Part shown: piece after piece, positions 1 through 8,592 of the stretch | Position numbering within the stretch: the stretch's first letter is position 1 | Layout of the letters: every line of letters begins with the position of its first letter | From: a bacterium | Lineage (GTDB): Bacteria; Planctomycetota; B15-G4 | Direction of reading: 5' to 3' | DNA: 48,838 bases | Assembly (NCBI GenBank): GCA_030428785.1 | Contig: JAUIEF010000019.1 | Location: forward strand, 1 to 48,838 | Notes under the pieces: generated by a model | Told to the model about the DNA's origin: nothing | Database searches by the model: none | What the model saw: only the letters and a program-made list of their open reading frames with translations | Position numbers and translations under genes: made by a program

Positions 1-597
1 CGCGCCGGGCGCCCCGCCGGCGCCGCCGGCCGCGGGCTGCGGGACGTCGAGCGAGCGCAGGCTCTTCTCGAACTCGGGCCACACGAGCGTCCAGTCGACG
101 TCGAGCGCGTCGAAGCGCAGGTTCAGCGAGCGCGGCGGCTCGACGGAGATCGGCATGAACACGTCCGTCTGCCGGACGACGGCGCCGTCGCCGCGGACGC
201 GCGTGCCCTCGACGCGCATGCCGTAGCGGTAGTCGGGCGGCGCGAGCTGCTGCTCGCCGTCGACGGTCAGGCCCATGGTCGTCTGGACCGCGTCCTTGAA
301 CTCGTCCGGGCCGGAGAACGGGAAGGCGCCGTCGCGCAGCAGCAGGGAGATGTTGCGGTCGCGGCCGGTGAGGTCGCGCCACACCCACGTGTGCACGACG
401 GGCGCGTCGCCGGCGTCCGCGCGCGAGACGTTCTCGAACACCGGGCCGCCGGCCGCCTCCTGCTCCGCGACGGTCGTGAGGACCATGCCGGGCGGCGTGA
501 TCATCGAGAAGTCGAAGTCGGGGTCCCGGAAGGTCTCCTGGGCGACGACGACGGCGGGGGCGAGGAGGAGGGCGAGTCCTGCGAGAACGGCGCGCAT
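1..597 (-). CDS. secreted protein of unknown function, 3' end cut off by window
   Basis: An open frame on the minus strand starts at ATG 597 and runs without a stop to base 1, giving 199 visible residues. The first 20 or so residues (MRAVLAGLALLLAPAVVVAQ) form a clean signal peptide with probable cleavage after the AQ. The mature part has DUF-like beta-rich composition, with a WVWRDL segment and an acidic patch DFDFSMITPPG near its N-terminus. I do not recognise the family. It is divergent from plsY; a TATCAT hexamer at 643-638 could be its -10 box, leaving a leader of about 30 bases. An in-frame ATG at 639 would add 14 residues before the signal peptide and is less likely because it overlaps that hexamer. 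That it is a secreted protein is well supported; its function is unknown. Confidence 0.75.
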   Translation of the reverse strand, partial: MRAVLAGLALLLAPAVVVAQETFRDPDFDFSMITPPGMVLTTVAEQEAAGGPVFENVSRADAGDAPVVHTWVWRDLTGRDRNISLLLRDGAFPFSGPDEFKDAVQTTMGLTVDGEQQLAPPDYRYGMRVEGTRVRGDGAVVRQTDVFMPISVEPPRSLNLRFDALDVDWTLVWPEFEKSLRSLDVPQPAAGGAGGAPGA

Positions 598-768
598 GAC
601 GGGGTCCGGAGCGGGGTTCGGGGCGCGGGGGCGGCTCATGATAGTGGATGGTCCCCGGGGCTCCCAGGGGACCGACGGGCGACCGCCGCCGGGTGCCCGG
701 CGCGCGCGTCCGACCGCCGTCGACCGGGGGCGCGCGGGGACGGCCGCATGGCTACGATGGGCCGCCCC
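598..768. promoter_or_regulatory. divergent promoter region between the secreted-protein gene and plsY
   Basis: This stretch separates two divergent genes. On the minus strand TATCAT (643-638) is the best -10 candidate. On the plus strand TACGAT (753-758) lies 10 bases before the chosen plsY ATG, so a transcript from it would have almost no leader. I see no convincing -35 box for either. The hexamers stand out only because TA steps are rare in this GC-rich DNA. Confidence 0.35.
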
Positions 769-1431
769 ATGTCCGCTCCCTGGTCGATCGCCCTCGCCTA
801 CGCGATCGGGTGCGTGTCGTTTGCCTCGCTGGCGGCGCGTGTCCGCGGGGTCGACATCCGCACGGTGGGCAGCGGCAACCCGGGCGCCACGAACGTCGGC
901 CGGGCGCTCGGCCGGGGGTGGGGGCGCGCCGTGCTGCTGCTCGACGTGGCGAAGGGCGCGGTGCCGGTCGCGCTCCTGCGGGCGCCGGCCGCCGACCTCG
1001 GGCTCGCGGACGCGCCCTGGGTCGTGGACGCCGACGGCTCGGTGCTGCTGCTCGCGGCGGCCGTGCTCGGGCACGTCTACCCCGCGACCTCGGGCTTCCG
1101 GGGCGGCAAGGGCGTCGCGACGCTCATCGGCGGCGCGCTCGCGCTCGACTGGGTCCTGGCGCTCGTCGCGGTCGCCGTGCACGTCGTGCTCAAGAAGGGG
1201 CTCGGCTACGTGTCGGTGGCGAGCGTCGCGCTCGGCTGGAGCCTGCCCGCGGCGCAGCTCGTGGGGCGCGCGCTGGGTTGGGAGGGCCGTGTGCTCGACG
1301 GCACCGGCGTGCTCGCCGCGCTCGCGCTGCTCATCACGCTGCGCCACCGCGACAACTTCCGCAGGATTCGCGCCGGGACGGAGGATAAGTACGATGGCTC
1401 GGCCTCGAACCAAGACGTCAGGACGGTGTGA
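769..1431 (+). CDS. plsY: acyl-phosphate:glycerol-3-phosphate acyltransferase PlsY
   Basis: The 220-residue integral membrane protein transfers an acyl group from acyl-phosphate to the sn-1 position of glycerol-3-phosphate, the first step of phospholipid synthesis. Family motifs are clear: SGNPGATNVGR near residue 35 and HVYPATSGFRGGKGVAT near residue 100, with hydrophobic segments in between. I chose ATG 769, which puts the protein directly at its first membrane helix (SAPWSIALAYAIGC). Two in-frame ATGs at 748 and 757 would add only a few residues, and the much longer frame upstream overlaps the divergent gene. gpsA, which makes its substrate, starts 2 bases after the stop, so the two form an operon. 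The tail after RAGTEDKYDG is poorly conserved. Confidence 0.93.
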   Translation: MSAPWSIALAYAIGCVSFASLAARVRGVDIRTVGSGNPGATNVGRALGRGWGRAVLLLDVAKGAVPVALLRAPAADLGLADAPWVVDADGSVLLLAAAVLGHVYPATSGFRGGKGVATLIGGALALDWVLALVAVAVHVVLKKGLGYVSVASVALGWSLPAAQLVGRALGWEGRVLDGTGVLAALALLITLRHRDNFRRIRAGTEDKYDGSASNQDVRTV

Positions 1432-1433
1432 AC

Positions 1434-2432
1434 ATGGAGAAGGTCGCGATTCTCGGAGACGGCGCCTGGGGCTCGGCCCTCGCCACGGTCCTCGTGGAGC
1501 GGGGGGCGTCGGTGATCCAGTGGGCGCACTCGGAGCAGGTCGCCGAGCAGATGAACCTCCACCGGGAGAACCGGCGCTACCTGCCCGGCTTCCCGATCCC
1601 CGAGGGCATCACCGTCTCCCCCGACCCGACGTTCTTCGAGCACGCCGACCTCATCGTGAGCGCGGTGCCCAGCCGTTACCTGCGCGAGGTGCTCGTCCAG
1701 CTGCGTGAGCACCTGCGCAAGGGGCGCCCGTTCATCTCGGCGACCAAGGGCCTCGAGATCCCGGGCAAGAAACGCGCGACGGAGATCATCACGGAGGTCG
1801 CCGGCGACCGGGCCGTGGCCGCGATCTCCGGGCCGAGCCACGCGGAGGAGGTCGCGGCGCGCATGCCGACCGCGGTCGTCGCCGCGTCCGAGGACCCCGG
1901 GCTCGCGCTGCGCGTCCAGGACCTCTTCACGACGGAGCGCTTCCGCGTCTACACCTCCGACGACCTCGTCGGCGTGGAGTACGGCGGCGCGCTCAAGAAC
2001 GTGCTCTCCATCGCCGGCGGACTCGTCGACGGTCTGGGCTTCGGCGACAACACGAAGGCGGCGCTGCTGACGCGCGGCCAGACCGAGATGGCGCGGCTGG
2101 GCGTGGCGCTGGGCGGTCGGCCGGAGACCTTCAGCGGTCTGTCCGGCATCGGCGACCTCGTCGTGAGCTGCGTGAGCCCGCACGGACGCAACCGCGCCGT
2201 CGGCGAACGCATCGGCCGCGGCGCGAAGCTCGAGGACGTGCTCCCGACGATCCCCGGCGTGCCCGAGGGCGTGACGACCGTGCGCGCCGTCGTGGAGCTC
2301 GCGGACGAGCACGGCGTCGACATGCCCATCAGCCGCGAGATCCACGCGGTGCTGTTCGACGGCAAGAACCCGCTCGAGGCCGTGCGCGACCTCATGACGC
2401 GTCAGCAGAAGGACGAGATCCCCGCGGGCTGA
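1434..2432 (+). CDS. gpsA: glycerol-3-phosphate dehydrogenase [NAD(P)+]
   Basis: GpsA reduces dihydroxyacetone phosphate to sn-glycerol-3-phosphate in the cytoplasm, feeding PlsY. The 332-residue protein has the usual length. The N-terminal dinucleotide-binding loop reads ILGDGAWGSALA, followed by the family segments SATKGLE, ISGPSHAEEVA, the catalytic-lysine region GGALKNVLSIAGG and the substrate-binding block FSGLSGIGDLVVSC. ATG 1434 is preferred over GTG 1428, which overlaps the plsY stop and would add only two residues. The plsY-gpsA pairing is a common arrangement and supports both calls. Confidence 0.96.
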   Translation: MEKVAILGDGAWGSALATVLVERGASVIQWAHSEQVAEQMNLHRENRRYLPGFPIPEGITVSPDPTFFEHADLIVSAVPSRYLREVLVQLREHLRKGRPFISATKGLEIPGKKRATEIITEVAGDRAVAAISGPSHAEEVAARMPTAVVAASEDPGLALRVQDLFTTERFRVYTSDDLVGVEYGGALKNVLSIAGGLVDGLGFGDNTKAALLTRGQTEMARLGVALGGRPETFSGLSGIGDLVVSCVSPHGRNRAVGERIGRGAKLEDVLPTIPGVPEGVTTVRAVVELADEHGVDMPISREIHAVLFDGKNPLEAVRDLMTRQQKDEIPAG

Positions 2433-2509
2433 GCCGGGGACGTCGCGCGGGAGCGCGGGGCGGCGTGCCGCGCGACCGCGCCGCGGCCGGGCCGTCGGGC
2501 CCCGGACGC
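2433..2509. terminator. possible bidirectional terminator between gpsA and the M61 peptidase gene
   Basis: These 77 bases separate two convergent stops. They contain two short GC-only inverted repeats: GCGCGG pairing with CCGCGC around 2454-2474, and GGGCC pairing with GGCCC around 2489-2502. There is no T-run. The position between convergent genes is the main support. Confidence 0.3.
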
Positions 2510-4453
2510 TCAGCTCCGGGACGGGTGCTTCGAGCCCAGCCAGGCCTCGTAGGCCGCGGCCTGCTCGTCGGTGACCTCGTCGAGCGGCTCGAGGGACCAG
2601 TCCTCGAGGCGGCGCAGCTCGGGCTCGACGAGGACGCGACGCAGCGACTGACCGCGGAAGAAGGTGACCTCCACCGGGCCGCCGCCGCCCGCGCGGTCGA
2701 GGCGGTCGCGCAGGTCGCCCGGTGAGACGCGCATGCCGTCGATCGCGAGGAGCAGGTCGTCGGGGTTGAGGCCGGCGGACCACGCGGGGCCGCCCTCGAG
2801 CACCGCGTCGATCTTGCAGAGCCCGTTCGCGCCGCTCGTGTCGAGGCCGAGCCGCGGCTCGAGGGGGAAGCCGTCGGCGTCCTCCTCGAGGCGACGGTCT
2901 CCGGGCGCCTTCGGCTTCACGGTGAGCCGGAGGCCCACCCAGCGGAGGTCGTCGTCGGGCGCGAGCGGGTCCGTGCCGCGGACGTAGGCGTCGAAGAACG
3001 ACGCGAGGTCCTCGCCGGCGACCTCCGACGCGAGTTGCTGGAACGCGCCCTCGGGGAAGCCGATGCCCTGCGTCGTGTACGTCTCCCATCCGAGGCGGAG
3101 CACGTCGCGCAGTCCTGCCCTTCCGGCCGTGAGCCGCAGGATCCGCAGGTCGAGCATCATCGCGACGAGCGCGCCCTTGCTGTAGTACGAGATCGTGCTG
3201 TTCGCGCTGTTCTCGTCGGGGCGGTAGAGCTTGATCCAGGCGTCGTGGCTCGACTGCGCCATGCTCATGCGCTGCGACGCCGGCCGCTCGGCCTCCTTGC
3301 GGAACGCGTTCGCCCGCTCCTCGAGGTACTTCTTCGCGTCGGGGTAGTAGCCGGCGCGCAGGGTGCAGAGGTCGTCGTAGTAGCTCGTGACGCCCTCGGC
3401 GACCCAGAGGTCGCGCGTGTAGACCTCGCGGTCGTAGTCGAAGGGGCCGAGCGCCTCGGGGCGGAAGCGCTTCACGTTCCACGCGTGGAAGTACTCGTGC
3501 GCGATGAGCGAGAGCACGTTGCGGTACTTGTCGGCGGAGGACGTGACCGCCCAGCGGTCGATCATGCAGACGCTCGACGCGAGGTGCTCGAGGCCGCCGC
3601 CGCCGGAGTCCACGAACGCGAGGATGAAGGTGTAGTCCTCGAACGGCATGTGCCCGAACACCGACGCGACTTCGGCGACGATGGCGGTGACGTCGGTGAG
3701 CAGGACGTCCCGGTCGAGCTCGTTGTCGCCGGCGAGCACGATGCGGTGCGGCACGCCGTCGTGCTCGAACGCGAGCACCTCGTGCGGGCCGACCTCGAGC
3801 GGGCTGTCGACGAGCACGTCGAAGTCGGCCGCGACGAAGGCCTGGCCGTCGCGCGGGAGGCTCGTGAAGACCTCCCACTCGTCGGGCGCCTCGACGGTGA
3901 TGCGGTGCGGCGCGTCCGGCCGGTCGGACACGCGCATGAAGACGCCGGCGGGCGAGAGGAACGCGTGGTCCGCGTCGGCGTGGTTCGTGCGGACGGAGCG
4001 CTCGTTCGCGTGGAGCGCGTAGGACACCGTGACGGTCGCGCTGCCCCGCGTCGTGACGCGCCAGGTGTTCTTGTCGAGCTTGGTCACCGGGAGCGGCGCT
4101 CCGTCCGCGTCGCGCGCCGCGAGGTCGAGGACGTGGCGCGCGTACTCGCGCACGAGGTAGCTGCCCGGCGTCCACACGGGCATCGAGACGTCGAGCGTCT
4201 CGCCGTCGACGTGCTCCACGGTGGTCTCGACGTGGATCCGGTGGGCGTGGGTCTCGTGGAGACGGACGATCGATCGGACGGCGGGCGTCGTGGGCGTCAT
4301 CGGCGTGGACGGGAGCGGGGGGGCGGAGCGCGCCGCGGCGCCGGGCAGCAGCGCGACGAGCGCGAGGAGTCCCGCGATCCACGGGCGGTGCGCGCCGCCG
4401 GCGGAGACGCGCGGCGTCCGGGGGGCGGGGCGGCAGGGTGCGCGGGAGGACAC
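2510..4453 (-). CDS. secreted M61-family (glycyl aminopeptidase-like) metallopeptidase with C-terminal PDZ domain
   Basis: From GTG 4453 the protein has 647 residues. A basic start and the hydrophobic run WIAGLLALVALLPGAAA form a signal peptide, so it acts outside the cytoplasm. An M61 N-terminal beta domain is followed by the zinc-peptidase core with HEYFHAW (His319, Glu320, His323) and the downstream WVAEG (Glu353) as third zinc ligand. Residues of about 527-612 form a PDZ domain (GGPAWSAGLNPDDLLLAIDGMRV). The start is chosen because a good sigma70-like promoter (TTGATG, 17 bases, TATCGT) occupies the region of the longer TTG/ATG starts at 4492/4489. It lies 71 bases downstream of the thioesterase stop on the same strand but probably has its own promoter. 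The natural substrates of this family are poorly known. Confidence 0.9.
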   Translation of the reverse strand: MSSRAPCRPAPRTPRVSAGGAHRPWIAGLLALVALLPGAAARSAPPLPSTPMTPTTPAVRSIVRLHETHAHRIHVETTVEHVDGETLDVSMPVWTPGSYLVREYARHVLDLAARDADGAPLPVTKLDKNTWRVTTRGSATVTVSYALHANERSVRTNHADADHAFLSPAGVFMRVSDRPDAPHRITVEAPDEWEVFTSLPRDGQAFVAADFDVLVDSPLEVGPHEVLAFEHDGVPHRIVLAGDNELDRDVLLTDVTAIVAEVASVFGHMPFEDYTFILAFVDSGGGGLEHLASSVCMIDRWAVTSSADKYRNVLSLIAHEYFHAWNVKRFRPEALGPFDYDREVYTRDLWVAEGVTSYYDDLCTLRAGYYPDAKKYLEERANAFRKEAERPASQRMSMAQSSHDAWIKLYRPDENSANSTISYYSKGALVAMMLDLRILRLTAGRAGLRDVLRLGWETYTTQGIGFPEGAFQQLASEVAGEDLASFFDAYVRGTDPLAPDDDLRWVGLRLTVKPKAPGDRRLEEDADGFPLEPRLGLDTSGANGLCKIDAVLEGGPAWSAGLNPDDLLLAIDGMRVSPGDLRDRLDRAGGGGPVEVTFFRGQSLRRVLVEPELRRLEDWSLEPLDEVTDEQAAAYEAWLGSKHPSRS

Positions 4454-4463
4454 GGGAGCGCGG

Positions 4464-4492
4464 ACGATAGGTTGTCGCGCCCGGCCCATCAA
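4464..4492 (-). promoter_or_regulatory. sigma70-like promoter of the M61 peptidase gene
   Basis: On the minus strand TTGATG (4492-4487) is followed by exactly 17 bases and TATCGT (4469-4464). The GTG start at 4453 is 10 bases past the -10 box, so transcription would begin 0 to 4 bases before the start codon. This is the best -35/-10 pair seen in the window and it sets the gene's start. Confidence 0.55.
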
Positions 4493-4524
4493 GCCGAGCG
4501 ACGCGGCGGGCGGTCGCGGCGGAG

Positions 4525-4941
4525 TCAGGCCGTGAGGTCCTCGAGCACCGCGCGGATGTCGTCCGGGAACGGCATCGTCTCGAAGGTGTCGAGGTCGATC
4601 ACCACGATCGTGCCCTGCGCCTCGACCGACACCTCGTCCGAGTCGCCGTTGAAGCCGCGGTAGCGTAGCGTCGCCGACGAGGTGCCGATGCGCAGCACGT
4701 CGACGACGAGGCGCATGGGCTCGCCGAAGCGGAACGGCTTCTTGAAGTCCGTCGTGATGCTGACGGTGGGGAAGCCGATGCGGCGGTCGGTCAGGATCGA
4801 CATGTACGGCACGCCGAGGCGGTCGCCGAACATGTCCTCGAAGGCCGCGTGGAAGTTGTCGAAGAAGCGCGGGTAGAACATGATCCCCGCGTAGTCGACC
4901 TGCCCGAAGCGCACGGGCAGCGTGGTCTCGTACGCCGTCAC
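4525..4941 (-). CDS. YbgC/4-hydroxybenzoyl-CoA-type acyl-CoA thioesterase (hot-dog fold)
   Basis: The protein has 138 residues from GTG 4941. The family signature near the start, RFGQVDYAGIMFYPRFFDNFHAAFED, holds the aspartate and the G-x-x-x-Y helix typical of 4HBT/YbgC thioesterases, which hydrolyse acyl-CoA thioesters in the cytoplasm. The start is chosen because its GTG overlaps the iscX TGA by 4 bases (GTGA), as elsewhere in this operon; the longer ATG 4971 would overlap iscX by 34 bases. As the last gene of the ISC operon its link to Fe-S assembly is unclear and may be only co-transcription. The substrate cannot be told from sequence. Confidence 0.85.
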   Translation of the reverse strand: MTAYETTLPVRFGQVDYAGIMFYPRFFDNFHAAFEDMFGDRLGVPYMSILTDRRIGFPTVSITTDFKKPFRFGEPMRLVVDVLRIGTSSATLRYRGFNGDSDEVSVEAQGTIVVIDLDTFETMPFPDDIRAVLEDLTA

Positions 4942-5153
4942 GTCGCGGCGTCCCGGTGCTCCTCGAGCCACGCCATCTGGATGGCCTCGAGGATCTTCTC
5001 GCCGCAGTGCTCGGCGGTGCCCACGAAGCCCGGCAGCGCGAGGACCTTGTCGCGCAGGTCGGTGAAGCGCACGGTCAGCGGGTCGACGTCCGGGTGCGTC
5101 TCCTGCAGCCGGATGCCCACCTCCTCGGTGTCCGTCCAGTCGAACTCGTCCAT
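4938..5153 (-). CDS. iscX: Fe-S cluster assembly protein IscX
   Basis: This small acidic protein of 71 residues matches IscX (YfhJ) over its full length: an N-terminal WTDTEEVG, the block DPLTVRFTDLRDKVLALPGF and the C-terminal CGEKILEAIQMAWLEE. In E. coli IscX binds IscS at the frataxin/ferredoxin site and modulates cluster synthesis, and binds iron weakly. It follows hscA by 40 bases, the usual late position in ISC operons, and overlaps the thioesterase start by 4 bases. Confidence 0.93.
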   Translation of the reverse strand: MDEFDWTDTEEVGIRLQETHPDVDPLTVRFTDLRDKVLALPGFVGTAEHCGEKILEAIQMAWLEEHRDAAT

Positions 5154-5193
5154 GCTCCCTCCGGGTGCGGGTGGCGGCGCGGGGCGACGGGCG

Positions 5194-7041
5194 TCACGAC
5201 GGGAGCCGCGACTGCTCCCGGTTCAGCTCCGCCTTGATCGCCTCGCCGATGGCCTGGTCGGCCAGCGCCTGCGTCTTGTCGCCGAACGCATCGCACGCCT
5301 CGCGGAGGGCGGCGACGTCCTCGCCCTTCGACAGCGTGTCGAGCCGTGCGAGGTCGTCCTCGATGTCCTTGCGCTGCGCGTCCGTGAACGGCATCTCGGG
5401 CATGGCGAGCACGCGCCGGGTCCCCGTCGCGAGGTTGTGCGCCTTGTTGCGCAGCTCGATGAGCTCGCGCGCCGCGAAGTCGCTGCGCGCCTCCTTGATG
5501 GAGTCGCGGATGATGTCCTTCACCTCGTCGCGCGTGAGGCCGTGGCTCGGGACGACGTCGATGGACGCCTCGAGCTCGCTGCGCTGCTCGCGCGCCTTGA
5601 CCGTGAGCACGCCGTCCGCGTCCACGAGGAAGGTCACCTCGACGCGCGGGAGCCCGGCGGGCATCCCCGGCAGGCCGCGCAGCTTGAACGCGCCCAGCGG
5701 GCGGCAGTCCCGCACGAGCTCGCGCTCGCCCTGGAAGACGTTGATCTCGATGGAGGTCTGGTCGTCGACGGAGGTCGAGAACATCTCGGTCGCGCGCGCG
5801 GGCACGGTGCTGTTGCGCGTCACGAGCTTCGCGAACGCGCCGCCGACGGTCTCGATGCCGAGCGAGAGCGGGATGACGTCGAGCAGGAGGAGGTCCTTGT
5901 TGCCGCCGGAGAGGACGTCGGCCTGGATCGCCGCGCCCAGCGCGACGACGCGATCCGGGTCGAGCTCCGTGTGCGGCGTGCGGCCGAACATCTCCTCGAC
6001 GAGCGCGCGCACGAGCGGGATGCGCGTCGAGCCGCCCACGAGCACGACCTCGTCCACCTGGTCCGGCGTGACGCCGGCGTCCTTGAGCGCGGCGCGGCAG
6101 CAGGCGAGCGTCTCGTCGAGGCGCGGCCGGACGGCGGCCTCGAACTCCTGACGCGTGATGCGGAACGCGATGGGCTCGTCGAGGCCGAGGTCGATCTCCA
6201 GGTGCGCGTCCTGCCGCTCGGAGAGCTGGCGCTTCAGCCCCTCGGCCGAGAGCCGGATCTGCTGCAGGGCCTCGACGGGGATGGTCGCCGTGGCGGACAC
6301 GTGGTCGCGCACCGCGTGGAGGATGCGGTCCATGATCTCGTGGTCGAAGTCGTCGCCGCCGAGATGCGTGTCGCCGGCGGTGGCCGCGACCTTGTAGACG
6401 CCCTGCGTGATCTTGAGCACGGAGACGTCGAAGGTGCCGCCGCCCAGGTCGTAGACGACGACCGTGCCCTCGCGTGACGTGTCGAGGCCGTACGCCAGCG
6501 CCGCCGCCGTGGGCTCGTTGACGATGCGCAGCGCCTGGAGACCGGCGATGCGGGCCGCGTCGCGCGTGGCCTGCCGCTGCGAGTCGTCGAAGTACGCCGG
6601 GACCGTGATGACCGCCTGCTCGACCTCGTGCCCCAGCGCCTGCTCCGCGACGCGCTTGACCTCGCGCAGCACGAGCGCGGAGATCTCCTGCGGCGTGTAG
6701 AGCTTGTCGCCGATGCGGACCCGCGCGAGCTCGCTGTCCTCGGTGGCCACGACCTCGTAGCCCAGGCGGTCGCCCTCGCGGCGTCGCACCTCCTCGAGGT
6801 GCTGGCCCATGAGGCGCTTCACCGAGTGCACGGTCGAGCGGGGGTGCGTCACCGAGCGGGCACGGGCCTCCTCGCCCACGAGGTGTCCGCCGTCGTCGAG
6901 GAAGGAGACGACCGACGGGATGAGCGCCGCGCCGTCCTCCCGGGTGAGGATGCGCGGACCGTCCTTCCCGACGATCGCGGCGAGGGAGTTCGTCGTCCCG
7001 AGGTCGATGCCGATGACGACGTCGCCCGTCTTCTCGCTCAT
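5194..7041 (-). CDS. hscA: Hsp70-type chaperone HscA for Fe-S cluster transfer
   Basis: HscA is the ATP-driven Hsp70 that, with HscB, releases the cluster from IscU. The 615 residues match the family length. Seen: [10 protein letters not shown] phosphate loop near residue 10, [47 protein letters not shown] and a substrate-binding domain with NVFQGERE. The ATG at 7041 overlaps the hscB stop as ATGA, fixing the start and showing translational coupling. The context (HscB upstream, IscU with an LPPVK motif) separates it from DnaK. Confidence 0.95.
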   Translation of the reverse strand: MSEKTGDVVIGIDLGTTNSLAAIVGKDGPRILTREDGAALIPSVVSFLDDGGHLVGEEARARSVTHPRSTVHSVKRLMGQHLEEVRRREGDRLGYEVVATEDSELARVRIGDKLYTPQEISALVLREVKRVAEQALGHEVEQAVITVPAYFDDSQRQATRDAARIAGLQALRIVNEPTAAALAYGLDTSREGTVVVYDLGGGTFDVSVLKITQGVYKVAATAGDTHLGGDDFDHEIMDRILHAVRDHVSATATIPVEALQQIRLSAEGLKRQLSERQDAHLEIDLGLDEPIAFRITRQEFEAAVRPRLDETLACCRAALKDAGVTPDQVDEVVLVGGSTRIPLVRALVEEMFGRTPHTELDPDRVVALGAAIQADVLSGGNKDLLLLDVIPLSLGIETVGGAFAKLVTRNSTVPARATEMFSTSVDDQTSIEINVFQGERELVRDCRPLGAFKLRGLPGMPAGLPRVEVTFLVDADGVLTVKAREQRSELEASIDVVPSHGLTRDEVKDIIRDSIKEARSDFAARELIELRNKAHNLATGTRRVLAMPEMPFTDAQRKDIEDDLARLDTLSKGEDVAALREACDAFGDKTQALADQAIGEAIKAELNREQSRLPS

Positions 7042-7727
7042 CCGATGTGCTCCGTGTCCTTGAGGATCCTGCGGTAGACGCGCGCCTGGTGCAGCAGCAC
7101 GGCGATCTGTTCGGTGTTCCAGTCGTGGGGGCTGAGGAGCTGGGCCGGCCGCGACTCGCGCCGGCCGGGCTCGTCCCGTGCGATGCGCTTGATCGTCGCG
7201 GTGCACGCGTCGGCCACGCCCTTCATGCGCTCGTCGATCTCCTGGCGCGCCGTCTCGGCGATGCGGCGGACGGTCTCCTGGCAGCCGGACGTCCGGGCGT
7301 CGTCGAGCTCCTCGCTGACCTCCATGGCCTCCATGAGGAACTGCGGCGAGAGCTTCTTGTGCCGGTCGAGGACGCCGGGGTCGTGCAGCTCGAGGAGGTA
7401 CTCGGCGCGGTGCTGGTCGTCCTCGAGCGTGCGCCAGGCCTCGTTGAGCAGCGCGCTGTTGCGGAGCGCGCGCTCCTGGAGCGCGGCGTCGGCCGCGCCG
7501 TGGAAGTCGGGGTGGAGCGCGCGCGACAGCTCGAGGTACGCGCGCTCCGCGGCGTCGTGGTCGTACGGCTGCAGCGGGTCGAGGCCCAGGCGCGTGAAGT
7601 GGTTGCCGTCCACGCACTCGTCGAGCACCGCCCCGCACGCGAGGCAGGCGAGCGAGGAGCCCGGCGCCTCGCCGCAGTCGGGGCAGGTGGGCGCGTCGTC
7701 AGACGGAGAAGGACGATCCGCAGCCAC
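7038..7727 (-). CDS. hscB: J-domain co-chaperone HscB with N-terminal tetracysteine (zinc-ribbon-like) domain
   Basis: HscB brings IscU to HscA and stimulates its ATPase. The 229-residue protein has a J domain (residues of about 43-110) with the HPD motif at 72-74 and a C-terminal three-helix IscU-binding part ([17 protein letters not shown]). Residues 15-31 contain CPDC and CLAC, a CxxC-x9-CxxC pair missing in E. coli HscB but resembling the N-terminal domain of human HSCB. The only sensible start is GTG 7727, which overlaps the iscA 3' end by 29 bases. Confidence 0.93.
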   Translation of the reverse strand: MAADRPSPSDDAPTCPDCGEAPGSSLACLACGAVLDECVDGNHFTRLGLDPLQPYDHDAAERAYLELSRALHPDFHGAADAALQERALRNSALLNEAWRTLEDDQHRAEYLLELHDPGVLDRHKKLSPQFLMEAMEVSEELDDARTSGCQETVRRIAETARQEIDERMKGVADACTATIKRIARDEPGRRESRPAQLLSPHDWNTEQIAVLLHQARVYRRILKDTEHIG

Positions 7728-8055
7728 AGGTCCCGCTCGCCATGGGGTTCTTGAAGGTGAAGCCGCGTTCCATGAGCGAGTCGTTGAAGTCGATGGTCGT
7801 CCCCGCCATGTAGAACTCGCTCTTCATGTCGATGACGACGCGCACGCCGTGCTGGAGCGACTCGATGTCGAACTCGTCGGCCTCGTTGTGCTCGATGTCG
7901 ATCTGGTACTCGAAGCCCGAGCAGCCGCCGCCCTTGACCGACAGGCGCATCGCCGTCGTCTCGGGCAGGCCCTTCTGGGTGACGATGTGCTTGAACTCCT
8001 TCGCCGCACGCTCGGTGACGACGAGGGTGTCCTCGGTGGTGTCCTGGGCGGTCAT
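7699..8055 (-). CDS. iscA: A-type Fe-S carrier/scaffold protein (IscA/ErpA family)
   Basis: The 118-residue HesB/IscA-fold protein carries the three conserved cysteines: Cys45 in VKGGGCSGFEY and Cys110/Cys112 in the C-terminal GTCGCG. A-type proteins accept clusters from IscU and hand them to targets. The operon position between iscU and hscB supports the name iscA, though sequence alone does not separate it from ErpA. A 77-base GC-rich spacer with the palindrome GCCGGCGCCGGC lies between iscU and this gene. Confidence 0.93.
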   Translation of the reverse strand: MTAQDTTEDTLVVTERAAKEFKHIVTQKGLPETTAMRLSVKGGGCSGFEYQIDIEHNEADEFDIESLQHGVRVVIDMKSEFYMAGTTIDFNDSLMERGFTFKNPMASGTCGCGSSFSV

Positions 8056-8132
8056 GACGGTGCTCGTGGCTCCTGGGGACGGACGACCCGCGGGCCCGGC
8101 CGGCGCCGGCGCGGAGCGGCCGCGGCCTGGCG

Positions 8133-8537
8133 TCAGCTCTCCTTCTTCTCCGCCGGCGCGCCGTTCTTCTCGCGGTAGTCGGAGAGCGCGGCGCGGATGG
8201 CGTCCTCGGCCAGCACGGAACAGTGGATCTTAACCGGCGGGAGCGAGAGCTCCTCGACGATGTCCGTGTTCTTGATGCCGAGGGCCTCGTCGACCGTCTT
8301 GCCCTTCACCCACTCCGTGGCGAGGCTCGACGACGCGATCGCGGAGCCGCACCCGAAGGTCTTGAACTTGGCGTCCTCGATGACGCCCTTGTCGTTGACC
8401 TTGATCTGCAGCTTCATGACGTCGCCGCACTCGGGGGCGCCGACGATTCCGGTGCCGACGTGCTTGTCGTTCTTGTCGAGGCTGCCGACGTTGCGCGGGT
8501 TCTCGTAGTGGTCGAGGACCTTGTCGCTGTAGGCCAT
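8133..8537 (-). CDS. iscU: Fe-S cluster scaffold protein IscU
   Basis: IscU is the scaffold on which [2Fe-2S] and [4Fe-4S] clusters are built from IscS sulfur. The 134-residue protein has all three cluster cysteines in E. coli-like positions (Cys37 in GAPECGD with Asp39, Cys63 in FGCGSAIA, Cys106 in KIHCSV). It also has the HscA recognition motif LPPVK at 99-103. The C-terminal tail (EKNGAPAEKKES) is charged and variable. Confidence 0.97.
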   Translation of the reverse strand: MAYSDKVLDHYENPRNVGSLDKNDKHVGTGIVGAPECGDVMKLQIKVNDKGVIEDAKFKTFGCGSAIASSSLATEWVKGKTVDEALGIKNTDIVEELSLPPVKIHCSVLAEDAIRAALSDYREKNGAPAEKKES

Positions 8538-8592
8538 GGGGAGGCTCCTGATCTGCTCGGGGGTGTGCGGTGGGTTCGGGAGAGGGGCGCGT

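Noticed and set aside
391..768. An N-terminal extension of plsY to 346 residues
   Set aside because: It overlaps the divergent secreted-protein gene and has no family likeness; plsY homology begins at 769.
1206..4382. A 1058-residue minus-strand open frame, and similar frames such as 24404-26995 (plus) and 30818-33691 (minus)
   Set aside because: They overlap well-supported genes in other frames, have repetitive Arg/Ala/Asp/His composition and no domain.
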